From an uncultured Oscillospiraceae bacterium (GTDB taxonomy: Bacteria; Bacillota; Clostridia; Oscillospirales; Acutalibacteraceae): DNA of 20,423 bases. The stretch is taken from positions 1 through 20,423 of the forward strand of contig USQH01000012.1 in assembly GCA_900556765.1 (NCBI GenBank), given 5' to 3'. A program made the position numbers and the translations under genes. The notes under the pieces were generated by a model, which was not told the origin of the DNA, did no database searches, and was given only the letters and a program-made list of their open reading frames with translations. Positions 1-6,923 of the stretch are shown one piece after another (positions within the stretch are counted from its first letter, which is position 1; each line of letters opens with the position of its first letter).

Positions 1-188
1 AGGATAATGATCATCGGGTCGGTCAGCTGTTGTAAAAACTTGACAAACAGCGGCGTTTTTTTGCCTTCGGCAAGCTTGTTTTTGCCGCTTTCGGCTTGAC
101 GTGTTTGCGCTTGTTGAGTAGTCAACCCGTCGGTTGTGGACTTGACGTCGGCAAGAACTTCGTCGACGTTACACAAGTAGTGTTTCAT
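1..188 (-). CDS. P-type cation-transporting ATPase, N-terminal part (runs off the left edge)
   Basis: Translating the minus strand from the ATG at 188-186 gives 62 codons with no stop before the window edge. The peptide starts MKHYLCNVDEVL and contains GLTTQQAQTRQAESGKNKL followed by FVKFLQQLTDPMIII. That is the typical amino-terminal actuator region of P-type ATPases of the Ca2+/cation family: a 'GLT..EA..R....G.N.L' helix pair, then the 'FL.QF.DP.III' run into the first membrane helix. A good ribosome binding site (AAGGAG) lies 7 bases upstream. The enzyme would pump a cation, probably Ca2+, across the membrane using ATP. The phosphorylation motif and ion-binding helices lie outside the window, so the substrate cannot be fixed. 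Nearly all glutamine codons are CAA, as in the prfA remnant beside it. Confidence 0.85.
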   Translation of the reverse strand, partial: MKHYLCNVDEVLADVKSTTDGLTTQQAQTRQAESGKNKLAEGKKTPLFVKFLQQLTDPMIII

Positions 189-329
189 AGCCTTCTCCTT
201 AATTAGTATTTCTTATTTTGTTCGTGATGGGGTAACAGGTGTCTTGGTGTTTCCATTTGTCATCACTGATTACCTTGGAAAGGTGCGAAGCGTTTTTGCG
301 TGCGTGAGGGCGAGCTAATTAAAGGCAAA

Positions 330-370
330 CGAGCGAACTCGTACTCTTGCGGTACGCAAGCCAAGGCTTG
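330..370. repeat. Cluster of three short adjoining palindromes in the prfA-ATPase spacer
   Basis: Three inverted repeats sit side by side. CGAG-CGAA-CTCG is at 330-341, CTTGCG-GTA-CGCAAG at 346-360, and CAAGCC-AA-GGCTTG at 357-370. The last two share CAAG, so only one can form at a time. Read on the minus strand, the direction of both flanking genes, the first becomes a CGAG hairpin capped by UUCG, a very stable tetraloop. The cluster lies in the 259-base spacer between the prfA stop and the ATPase start. There is no T-run typical of a terminator. It may be a leader structure for the ATPase mRNA or a small dispersed palindromic repeat; one copy in the window cannot decide. Confidence 0.45.
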
Positions 371-447
371 ACCTTTAAGAATTTTCTATCTTTTACTCGT
401 CGACGTTAGGTCGAAAAATATTTGGTGATGGCGAATGGAAGCCTACA

Positions 448-655
448 TTACTCCGCTTGCAACTTTGCCGCTTGATCGGCCATGCGCAACGCTTCCACCA
501 TTTCGCCGATGTCGCCGTTCATAAAGTTTTCGATGCTGTACAATGTCAGCCCTATACGGTGGTCGGTAACGCGTCCTTGGGGGAAGTTGTACGTGCGTAT
601 ACGCTCGCTACGATCGCCCGTGCCTACTTGACTTTTACGCGCGGCGGCATATTCG
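448..655 (-). pseudogene. prfA: Peptide chain release factor 1, C-terminal remnant (5' part missing)
   Basis: The minus strand reads [18 protein letters not shown], then [20 protein letters not shown] and a tail ending ADQAAKLQAE before TAA (450-448). This is the unmistakable C-terminus of class I release factor RF1: [24 protein letters not shown] is nearly invariant, and the ending D-Q-A-x-K-L fits too. RF1 hydrolyses peptidyl-tRNA at UAA and UAG stops. Only about 65-70 of the usual ~355 residues are present, and the catalytic GGQ loop is absent. Similarity stops near 640-660, where the sequence becomes the sense strand of an ftsW/rodA gene. prfA is normally essential, so a real loss is unlikely and a contig chimera is the simplest explanation. 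The upstream limit given is approximate. Confidence 0.88.
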
Positions 656-1023
656 GCGTCGGCGGCGGTAAGGGCAATCTTGACCTTGTTCCGGCGGCGG
701 ATACCGACCTGGTTTTCGGCTTTGTGGTCGAGGAATGGGGCATGATCGTAGGATTGTGCTGCGTTTCCGTGCTTGTTCTTTTTGCGCTGTATGCATTTCG
801 CAATGTGCGGCTTGCAACATCGTCATACTACGCCATTGCCGGATGCGCCGCGGCGGGAATGCTTATTTTTCAGGCGGCGCTCAATATATTCGGCTCGACA
901 GATCTGCTGCCGCTTACCGGCGTTACACTGCCGCTGATATCCAACGGTGGATCGTCGATGATGGCGAGCTTCGGAATACTTGCTTTTATCAAGGCGTCCG
1001 GTGCAGGAGGTGACAGCCGATGA
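641..1023 (+). CDS. FtsW/RodA/SpoVE family glycosyltransferase, C-terminal part (5' end missing)
   Basis: From the GG of GGIFGVGGGKGNL the plus-strand frame matches the last third of SEDS proteins: the extracellular loop and AADTDLVFGFVVEEWG, then three hydrophobic segments, and LPLTGVTLPLISNGGSSMM, the family's conserved C-terminal motif. SEDS proteins polymerise lipid II into glycan strands together with a class B penicillin-binding protein. About 127 of the usual ~370-420 residues are present. The open frame continues upstream to an ATG at 457, but that stretch (457-640) is the antisense of prfA and is not ftsW. The listed start is therefore the limit of homology, not a start codon. Its TGA overlaps the ATG of the next gene by 4 bases, so the two are translationally coupled. 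Whether this is FtsW or RodA cannot be told from this fragment. Confidence 0.85.
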
Positions 1024-2372
1024 AACAAATGTACGCGCGCGGATTGTGCATACTGCTCATGGTGAGCGTGTTTGTTGTCGGCATATTCGCGTTGTGCTGT
1101 CAGGCGATGATAAAGGCGGACGACTGGACATCATATCCGGCAAACCGCCACATTTATACCGACGGTGTTTTGACCGCAGCGGGGGAGATAACCGACCGCA
1201 GCGGAAAGGTGCTTGCCGAGACGGTGAACGGTAACCGAAAATATAATTCCGACTATTATACCCGAATTTCAACTTTGCATGCGGTGGGCGATTTTGACGG
1301 CTTCATAAAAACGGGACTCAGCACCAGTCATTGGGACGACCTGACGGGATATAACCGTGTTACAGGTCTGTATTCGGCAAAATACGGCGGTAATAACATC
1401 AAAATGACAATCAGTGCAGACCTTAACACCGTCGCACTTAAAGCCCTCGGCGGATACAGCGGAGCAGTCGGAGTGTATAATTACAAAACCGGAGAAATGC
1501 TCTGTATGGTTTCGTCGCCTACCTACGATCCGAACGGCGAGGTTACTGCCGACAACGGCATTTATATCAACCGCTTTTTGTCATCGTCATATCCTCCCGG
1601 CTCGACATTTAAGCTTGTGACATCTATCGCTGCGCTGGAGAGCGGAATGGATATGCAAAACCGCACCTACCGATGCGACAGAGGCGTAACAGTGGATAAC
1701 GAGACGATAAGCTGCATGGCGCATCACGGCGATATCGGTTTTCGTGACGCGTTGGCAAAATCATGCAACGCCTATTTTTCACAGCTTTCCATTGATGTCG
1801 GAGCAGATCAGCTGCAAAAATGTGTGAATAAGCTGGGCTTTAATTCTCCCTGCTATATTGATGGGATAAAGGCAAAATCGAGTACCATCGATCTTTCAAA
1901 CATTCGCAAGGTGGATCTCGGTTGGGCAGGAATGGGCCAGTACACCGACCTTGTTAACCCGCTTCATTACCTGACACTTATGGGCGCTATTGCCGGCGGA
2001 GGCACCGCTGTGGAGCCGTATATGATTGACTCGATAACCACACATGACGGTATCAAAATTTACAGCGGCGGCGCGTCGCACACCTCGCGTATGTTTTCAT
2101 CGGAAACTGCCACGACAATGGTTGAAATGATGCGAAATAATGTTTCGTCAAATTACGGCGACTATCGTTTCCCGGGACTCAGCGTGTGCGCAAAGACCGG
2201 CACCGCAGAAGTGGACAGCGGTGTCACACCGCATTCGTGGTTTGTCGGTTTTGTAGACGACAGTGATTGTCCGCTTGCATTTGTGGTTGTCGCGGAAAAT
2301 GCGGGCGCCGGTGTCGGAGTTGCGCGTACCGTAGCAAACAAGGTACTTCAGGCTGCAAAGGGTATTGTCTGA
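1020..2372 (+). CDS. Class B penicillin-binding protein (D,D-transpeptidase)
   Basis: The 450-residue protein cross-links peptidoglycan stem peptides on the outer face of the membrane. One membrane anchor lies at about residues 8-30. After a short linker domain comes a complete transpeptidase domain with the three penicillin-binding motifs: STFK at 195-198 (Ser195 is the nucleophile), SCN at 248-250 and KTGT at 392-395. The spacing is normal. Size and layout resemble the short PbpA type that pairs with a RodA/FtsW partner, without PASTA repeats. The start is well supported by AGGAGGTGA upstream and the ATGA overlap with the SEDS gene. SEDS plus bPBP form one glycan-polymerising and cross-linking complex, so co-translation makes sense. 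PbpA, FtsI or SpoVD-like roles remain possible. Confidence 0.93.
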   Translation: MKQMYARGLCILLMVSVFVVGIFALCCQAMIKADDWTSYPANRHIYTDGVLTAAGEITDRSGKVLAETVNGNRKYNSDYYTRISTLHAVGDFDGFIKTGLSTSHWDDLTGYNRVTGLYSAKYGGNNIKMTISADLNTVALKALGGYSGAVGVYNYKTGEMLCMVSSPTYDPNGEVTADNGIYINRFLSSSYPPGSTFKLVTSIAALESGMDMQNRTYRCDRGVTVDNETISCMAHHGDIGFRDALAKSCNAYFSQLSIDVGADQLQKCVNKLGFNSPCYIDGIKAKSSTIDLSNIRKVDLGWAGMGQYTDLVNPLHYLTLMGAIAGGGTAVEPYMIDSITTHDGIKIYSGGASHTSRMFSSETATTMVEMMRNNVSSNYGDYRFPGLSVCAKTGTAEVDSGVTPHSWFVGFVDDSDCPLAFVVVAENAGAGVGVARTVANKVLQAAKGIV

Positions 2373-2430
2373 TCGGCTTTTGATCCGAAAGGTTTATTAT
2401 ATATTATAAAACGAAGGGATGCATACTACT

Positions 2431-2910
2431 ATGATTAAGAAAACAATCAGTCTCATTATCGCTATCGGCGCGATATGTGTCGTATTTTGCTCATGTGCGT
2501 CGAGCAGCGGCGACTCTCTGCTGGAGGTCATAGCCGGACTTCAAAGCTCGGATATCAGCAGTGCGGCATCATCAGATATCAGCAGCGCTCCGTCATCGGA
2601 GGTCAGCAGCGGTGTCAGCAGTGCGCCGACAAGCAGTGCAGTCGTGTCAACCGATAATTCGCCCGACATTATTTATCCTGAAAACAACTATTCGTCCGCG
2701 AAAAAAGGATATGTTGCGACGCAGGAAACTCCGCTGACCATGAGAACGGGCCCGTCATCAAGCTATGACATTATAACCACAATTCCTAAGGGTGCTGACA
2801 TAAGCGTAAAGGGCGAGACCGGCTCCTATTACTATGTTGAGTATAACGGCAAATCAGGTTGGGTCAACGGTGATTATGTGAAATTTTCCGACAGCTCGGA
2901 CAGCAACTGA
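2431..2910 (+). CDS. Lipoprotein with serine-rich linker and SH3b domain
   Basis: The protein begins MIKKTISLIIAIGAICVVFC, a lipoprotein signal peptide; FCSC-A is a plausible lipobox, giving a lipid-anchored Cys. A low-complexity linker follows, rich in Ser, Ala and Val with repeated SSDISSA units. The C-terminal ~65 residues form a bacterial SH3 (SH3_3) domain: TPLTMRTGPSSSYDIITTIP, then KGADISVKGETGSYYYVEY and GKSGWVNGDYVKF. Such domains usually bind cell wall or cell-surface ligands. I place the start at the ATG at 2431 because GAAGGGA lies about 11 bases upstream of it; an in-frame ATG at 2419 falls inside that site. The gene sits 46 bases after the PBP gene and precedes a strong terminator, so it is probably the last gene of the wall cluster. 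No catalytic domain is present and its ligand is unknown. Confidence 0.82.
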   Translation: MIKKTISLIIAIGAICVVFCSCASSSGDSLLEVIAGLQSSDISSAASSDISSAPSSEVSSGVSSAPTSSAVVSTDNSPDIIYPENNYSSAKKGYVATQETPLTMRTGPSSSYDIITTIPKGADISVKGETGSYYYVEYNGKSGWVNGDYVKFSDSSDSN

Positions 2911-2969
2911 AACAGCGTGTAGGCAGAATTTTATCGTTGCTGATAAAATGCACACTTTGATATAAAAAA

Positions 2970-3006
2970 GCATCGCGTACAGAATTCCTGTATGCGATGC
3001 TTTTTT
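2970..3006. terminator. Two-way intrinsic terminator between the lipoprotein and lipid kinase genes
   Basis: GCATCGCGTACAG (2970-2982) and CTGTATGCGATGC (2988-3000) form a 13-bp stem with one G-T pair and a 5-base loop. TTTTTT follows on the plus strand and AAAAA precedes, so it can stop transcription from both sides. It lies between two convergent genes. Confidence 0.92.
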
Positions 3007-3080
3007 ATCATCTTTGCATAAATCAGTCGTTGCTCGTCGAGCATTTGCAATTTTCTCGTAAATCGACCGTCGCTTGCCAA

Positions 3081-3977
3081 TCAATTTTTGTTTGGAACTA
3101 TCAGCTTGATAGCGCTGTGCAGGTTTTCGATAACAATGTTTTCGATACCCTCCTGACGCTCGCCGTCAAGCGACCAATCGGTGCTTTTACTTGCCTCTAT
3201 CCACACCTTTTCGGCGCTGAAAAGATCAATCATATTGCTGGATTCATAATTTTTAAAGTTGAGGTCATGAATTGCTGCGGCAAGCTCGGAAATGTTTTTC
3301 GGCGAACGTACAGTCAGTATTTCAAACAGACCGTCGTTCATATCCACATATTTTTTATCCAGCTTCAGCACGCCGCCGAGCGAAGTCGAGTTACATATTG
3401 CGGCGAATATGAAGTCTCCCTCAATCTCGCGGTCATTCACCTTGAATTTCAGGTGTTCAGGTTTAATTTCGGGAATGCTTTTCATTCCTTCAAGAAGATA
3501 TGCAAGATGACCAAGTGCGTTTTTCATGTCGGTTGGCGTTGAATACGATGTGCTTGTGAATGCGCCGCACGAAGCGACGTATGTGAATTTCCGTCCGTTA
3601 AATGAACCGACATCAAACGGCTGCGGGCGGCCGCTGACAACACATTCCGCGGCTTTCAAAATGTTTTTTGAAAGGCCGAGAGATGCGCCGAAATCGTTGG
3701 TCGAGCCGGCAGGAATATAACCTATGTTGCAGTCTAAGCCACAGTCGATGACGCCGGAGACAACCTCGTTGTATGTTCCGTCTCCGCCGATACATACGAC
3801 GAGATCGGAGTCTTTTCCAAAACGCATAACGGCGTCGTGACCGTTAAAATTCGGTGCAGTGGTCTGCACCGTGCAGCGGTAGCCGTTGCTGCACAGCATT
3901 GTGATAATATCGGTCATGTATTTGTTGGCGCGCTTTACTCCGGCGCATGGGTTAATGACGATAAGTGCATTTTTCAT
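3081..3977 (-). CDS. Diacylglycerol kinase-family lipid kinase (DagK/YegS type)
   Basis: The 298-residue protein has the complete fold of the diacylglycerol/sphingosine kinase family. It opens with ALIVINPCAG, has the nucleotide-binding GGDGT at residues 64-68, then PAGSTND at 89-95 (family consensus PxGTxND), and a C-terminal beta domain with WSLDGE. Members phosphorylate lipids such as diacylglycerol to phosphatidate, which recycles the diacylglycerol left when lipid head groups are consumed in lipoteichoic acid synthesis. It should act at the inner face of the membrane although it has no membrane helix. An AAGAGG site sits upstream of the ATG. The gene follows ppa by 78 bases on the same strand with no terminator between, so the two are probably cotranscribed. 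The lipid substrate cannot be read from sequence. Confidence 0.9.
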   Translation of the reverse strand: MKNALIVINPCAGVKRANKYMTDIITMLCSNGYRCTVQTTAPNFNGHDAVMRFGKDSDLVVCIGGDGTYNEVVSGVIDCGLDCNIGYIPAGSTNDFGASLGLSKNILKAAECVVSGRPQPFDVGSFNGRKFTYVASCGAFTSTSYSTPTDMKNALGHLAYLLEGMKSIPEIKPEHLKFKVNDREIEGDFIFAAICNSTSLGGVLKLDKKYVDMNDGLFEILTVRSPKNISELAAAIHDLNFKNYESSNMIDLFSAEKVWIEASKSTDWSLDGERQEGIENIVIENLHSAIKLIVPNKN

Positions 3978-4055
3978 TTTTTATACCTCTTATTTTACAC
4001 GTCGTGCTAAATAAACGGATTTTTTGTTGTTATATTTTTTCACTCGAATGTGTTT

Positions 4056-4592
4056 TTATTGTCCGAACAACCGACTGTAATTATCAATGGATTTTTTGAT
4101 GATCTCTATCGCGTCATCGGGAGGAACGATTTCCTGCACAGCTGTTTTTTTGTTCTCAAGCTCCTTGTACACGGTAAAAAAGTGAGCCATTTCGTCGAAG
4201 ATGTGGCTGGGGAGCTGATTGATACTCGTGTACATATTGTAGTTGGGGTCGCCGAACGGAATTGCAATGATTTTTTCGTCGTTTTCGTTGTTGTCGGTCA
4301 TTTTGATTGCGCCTATGGGATAGCAGCGGATCAGCGTCATGGGATAAACCGGCGCCGTGCTGAGAACCAGGACATCAAGCGGATCGTTGTCATCGGCATA
4401 AGTGCGCGGAATAAACCCGTAGTTTGCCGGATAGTGTGTTGAGGTGTGAAGCAGGCGGTCCATTCGGAGCAGACCGGTCTCCTTATCCATTTCGTACTTA
4501 ATCTTACATTCCTTCGGAATCTCGATAACCGAAATAAAATCGGTCGCGGTAATCCGTTCGGGCGAAATATCGTGCCAAATGTTCACTTTCAT
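4056..4592 (-). CDS. ppa: Inorganic pyrophosphatase, family I
   Basis: The protein hydrolyses pyrophosphate to phosphate, pulling biosynthetic reactions forward. Family I marks are clear: IWHDISPERI near the start, VIEIPKECKIKYEMDKETG, YPANYGFIPRTYADDNDPLD with the Asp-rich metal site (DxDPxD type), then DEMAHFFTVYKELE. Length (~178) is normal for family I. The start is uncertain. The ATG at 4592 has only 3 bases after the nearest AGGAG, and a TTG just upstream touches it. The GTG at 4586 has ideal 9-base spacing and would give MNIWHDI, the usual beginning of clostridial relatives as I recall them. A strong promoter lies upstream, and the lipid kinase gene follows downstream. Confidence 0.94.
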   Translation of the reverse strand: MKVNIWHDISPERITATDFISVIEIPKECKIKYEMDKETGLLRMDRLLHTSTHYPANYGFIPRTYADDNDPLDVLVLSTAPVYPMTLIRCYPIGAIKMTDNNENDEKIIAIPFGDPNYNMYTSINQLPSHIFDEMAHFFTVYKELENKKTAVQEIVPPDDAIEIIKKSIDNYSRLFGQ

Positions 4593-4595
4593 CAA

Positions 4596-4625
4596 CTCCT
4601 GTTAATAAATCTCCTGTTAATAAAT
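4596..4625 (-). repeat. Tandem 15-bp duplication containing the ribosome binding site of ppa
   Basis: CTCCTGTTAATAAAT occurs twice without a gap (4596-4610 and 4611-4625). On the mRNA each copy reads ATTTATTAACAGGAG, so the short ppa leader carries two Shine-Dalgarno sequences 15 bases apart. The outer copy touches the -10 box, so the predicted transcription start falls inside it. A one-step tandem duplication of the translation initiation region is the likely origin. Confidence 0.85.
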
Positions 4626-4654
4626 ATTATACCACGGTAATTTTTTTCTTTCAA
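4626..4654 (-). promoter_or_regulatory. Sigma-A promoter for ppa and the lipid kinase
   Basis: On the minus strand TTGAAA (4654-4649) and TATAAT (4631-4626) are separated by 17 bases, close to consensus. The predicted start near 4619 leaves a leader of only about 30 bases before ppa. Confidence 0.85.
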
Positions 4655-4694
4655 CCGCATTTTTAGCAATGATATTCGGCGCAAAAATTACTTG

Positions 4695-4723
4695 TTGCAG
4701 AAATTGGCAGCATATGATATAAT
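4695..4723 (+). promoter_or_regulatory. Sigma-A promoter for the transglutaminase/dockerin gene
   Basis: TTGCAG (4695-4700) and TATAAT (4718-4723) are separated by 17 bases. The predicted start near 4730 gives a leader of about 70 bases ending in GGAGGG before the ATG at 4801. It is divergent from the ppa promoter. Confidence 0.8.
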
Positions 4724-4800
4724 CATCATAAGGATATTTTTTACAGTATCAGCATATTCACATTTTTGTGTTATATGCAAACAAAATTGGAGGGTAATTT

Positions 4801-6810
4801 ATGAAGGCCATTTCTCGCTTGGTATGCATGATCGTTGCACTCGGCATCAGCATATCTTCTGCTTCTGTGGTTTGTTATGCGGCACCGTCGGATATTGTAA
4901 CATCCGATGAACTTTCGTCGGTCAACAACAAAAATATAAAAAAATGCGACGGCGAAGAGCGGGTTGCATATGAGGTCAACTTTGACGACATTAATTTAAA
5001 ATCGGGTATAGAAGTTAACAGCGTAAGAAAAACCGTCAGATCATCGAAAAGCGTTGATTACACCGATCTTTACGGCTACAAAGATATGGCATTGCGCTCA
5101 AATTCGGCTGTTCGCCGAGAGATGTACAAAAATCTTTATGAATTGTGTTTGGAATTTGATGCATCAAATGCGGATGTCAGCGCGCAAAATGTGCCGAATG
5201 TCGGAGATTGCTATATTATAGGCGATATCGAAACAAGGCTGAGTAACGATGAAATGGTAGAGACTTATTTTACCTTCCGTAACGATTTTCCTCAGTATTA
5301 TTGGCTTTCCAATGTGGCGCTTTTTGCACCGGGTTTTTTCGGCGTATCGGTTTACAAGGAATTTGCTACATATGATACACGCAATGTTTTTAATAAGTCT
5401 ATCGATGAGCAGATTAACGCCATCGTTGAAAATGTTAAGGGCCTTAGCAGATATGAAAAGGTGCTGTTTGTACACGATTACATATGCGATTTGACAACAT
5501 ATGCTGTAGATGATAACGGATATATAATCAGCAACGGTATTACACACAGTATAGTGGGTGTTTTCCAAAATGGTATGTCAGTATGCGAAGGCTACGCAAA
5601 GGCACTTCAGCTTGTTCTTAACCGCCTCGGAATCGAGAACATTTTTGTTACCGGTAAGAGCGGGGAAGGCGACAATTGGCAAAATCACGCGTGGAATATG
5701 GTACGCATGGATGACGGCGAATACTATTATATCGACGCTACATGGGACGACCTTGATTTTGTTACGGAGAAAACAGATTTTGATGATTTTAAACACGAAG
5801 AAGTCTTCGATATTTATTATGAATATTTTTTGACTGACGCCGATAATTTTTTAACAACTCATATCCCGAATAAGTCTACCGGCACATCAATCGATTTTTT
5901 GTATGCGTTGCCGACCGCAGCAAGCGGAGACAGTTACTCCTACTACAAGCAGGAGGGCGTTTATATAGGTGAGCAGAGTGTTTCTGCCGCATATGCCGCT
6001 ATCCGGCGTGCCATTGAATCGGTAATCATTGAAGGCAGAGCGGTCGGACATGTTCGTTTCGGCAGTTCGCTTGATGCGACGTTTACAAAGAACATTCGTA
6101 AACAATATTTCGCATATCCGATATGGTATCTCGAACTGTTTGAAGGATTGGATTACAGACTTTGTATATACTTTTTTTCCGATGATACCGTTTCCTTTAC
6201 TGTTTATCTGAATGAGGATACACCTCGTGAAGATGAAGTAGTGACGCTGAAAAAGTCAGGCAATACTATCGGTAGCTATTATACTCTGACGGGTGCGATC
6301 GAGGCAATGAAGGACGGCGGTGATTACACTGTCATCGTAGACGGCAATACCGGTATTTATCCGAGCGTTACCTTTCCTGAATCGGGCAGCGTAAATATTA
6401 TCGGTGTTCCGCAATTAGATCCCGACGACGGGAAGTATTATTGCTCGAATGTGCTTTTATTCGGCGATATAACCTTTGGATGTGAACTGTACTTTGAGTC
6501 ACTTCAGTTCTACGGTTATCCTATTGACGGCAGTTCATCGGTAATATACATGAATTACGGCAAATCACTCTCATACGACGATGGCTACTTTAATACAGTT
6601 ACAGCGAGAAAAATCAATTTCCGCCCGTCAAAGGACATCAGCGGAGACGGCAAGGTGGATTCGTCCGATTTGCTGCTTCTTCAGCAGTGTATTTTGGGTT
6701 CCGCAACGCCTGATAAGCAAACGCTGGGTTACGCTGATATTGATAAAAATGGTGTGATAGGCAGCTCCGATTTGCTTATGGTGCAGCAGTATATTTTAGG
6801 CATCGCATAA
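4801..6810 (+). CDS. Secreted transglutaminase-like protein with C-terminal type I dockerin
   Basis: The 669-residue protein starts with a Sec signal peptide (hydrophobic core 7-25, likely cleavage near CYAA, residues 25-28). A transglutaminase-like (TGc) core follows, with a putative Cys-His-Asp triad: Cys262 in SVCEGYAKAL, His296 in NHAWNMV and Asp312 in YYIDATWDD. This is the usual order and spacing. Residues ~370-605 look beta-rich and match nothing I recognise. From residue 612 to the end is a dockerin made of two Ca2+-loop/helix repeats: DISGDGKVDSSDLLLLQQ, and DIDKNGVIGSSDLLMVQQ. Dockerins plug into cohesins, so the protein is likely assembled on a scaffold or the cell surface. TGc domains can be peptidases or cross-linking enzymes; the substrate is unknown. 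It is a single-gene unit with its own promoter and terminator. GGAGGG precedes the ATG. Confidence 0.92.
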   Translation: MKAISRLVCMIVALGISISSASVVCYAAPSDIVTSDELSSVNNKNIKKCDGEERVAYEVNFDDINLKSGIEVNSVRKTVRSSKSVDYTDLYGYKDMALRSNSAVRREMYKNLYELCLEFDASNADVSAQNVPNVGDCYIIGDIETRLSNDEMVETYFTFRNDFPQYYWLSNVALFAPGFFGVSVYKEFATYDTRNVFNKSIDEQINAIVENVKGLSRYEKVLFVHDYICDLTTYAVDDNGYIISNGITHSIVGVFQNGMSVCEGYAKALQLVLNRLGIENIFVTGKSGEGDNWQNHAWNMVRMDDGEYYYIDATWDDLDFVTEKTDFDDFKHEEVFDIYYEYFLTDADNFLTTHIPNKSTGTSIDFLYALPTAASGDSYSYYKQEGVYIGEQSVSAAYAAIRRAIESVIIEGRAVGHVRFGSSLDATFTKNIRKQYFAYPIWYLELFEGLDYRLCIYFFSDDTVSFTVYLNEDTPREDEVVTLKKSGNTIGSYYTLTGAIEAMKDGGDYTVIVDGNTGIYPSVTFPESGSVNIIGVPQLDPDDGKYYCSNVLLFGDITFGCELYFESLQFYGYPIDGSSSVIYMNYGKSLSYDDGYFNTVTARKINFRPSKDISGDGKVDSSDLLLLQQCILGSATPDKQTLGYADIDKNGVIGSSDLLMVQQYILGIA

Positions 6811-6834
6811 TCGTTTTTTTGCAAACTGACTTAA

Positions 6835-6879
6835 AAAAGAGGGCAGCCTGTGTTTATAAAACACAGGCTGCCCTCTTTT
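6835..6879. terminator. Strong two-way terminator between the dockerin gene and pyk
   Basis: A perfect 21-bp stem (arms 6835-6855 and 6859-6879, core GAGGGCAGCCTGTG) has a 3-base loop and A/T tracts at both ends. It can end transcription of the two convergent genes from either side. Confidence 0.95.
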
Positions 6880-6923
6880 AAAATTATACTGAGCAATTTT
6901 CACCTTATAGTTAATTTCACCTA

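Noticed and set aside
189..447. A yybP-ykoY-type manganese riboswitch before the P-type ATPase
   Set aside because: These switches often precede cation ATPases, so I looked. The conserved purine-rich loop and paired helices are not present on the minus strand.
457..1023. Open frame from the ATG at 457 as one intact 188-residue protein
   Set aside because: Residues 1 to about 61 are the antisense of prfA and only the rest matches SEDS proteins. The ATG lies inside the prfA remnant and has no ribosome binding site.
2540..2645. Serine-codon-rich repeats in the lipoprotein gene as a possible CRISPR or minisatellite
   Set aside because: The repeats (GATATCAGCAG and similar) are short, in frame, irregular and without spacers. 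They encode the low-complexity linker of the lipoprotein.
4593..4595. TTG start codon for ppa just upstream of the ATG
   Set aside because: It directly abuts the AGGAG with no spacer. The ATG at 4592 or the GTG at 4586 is more credible.
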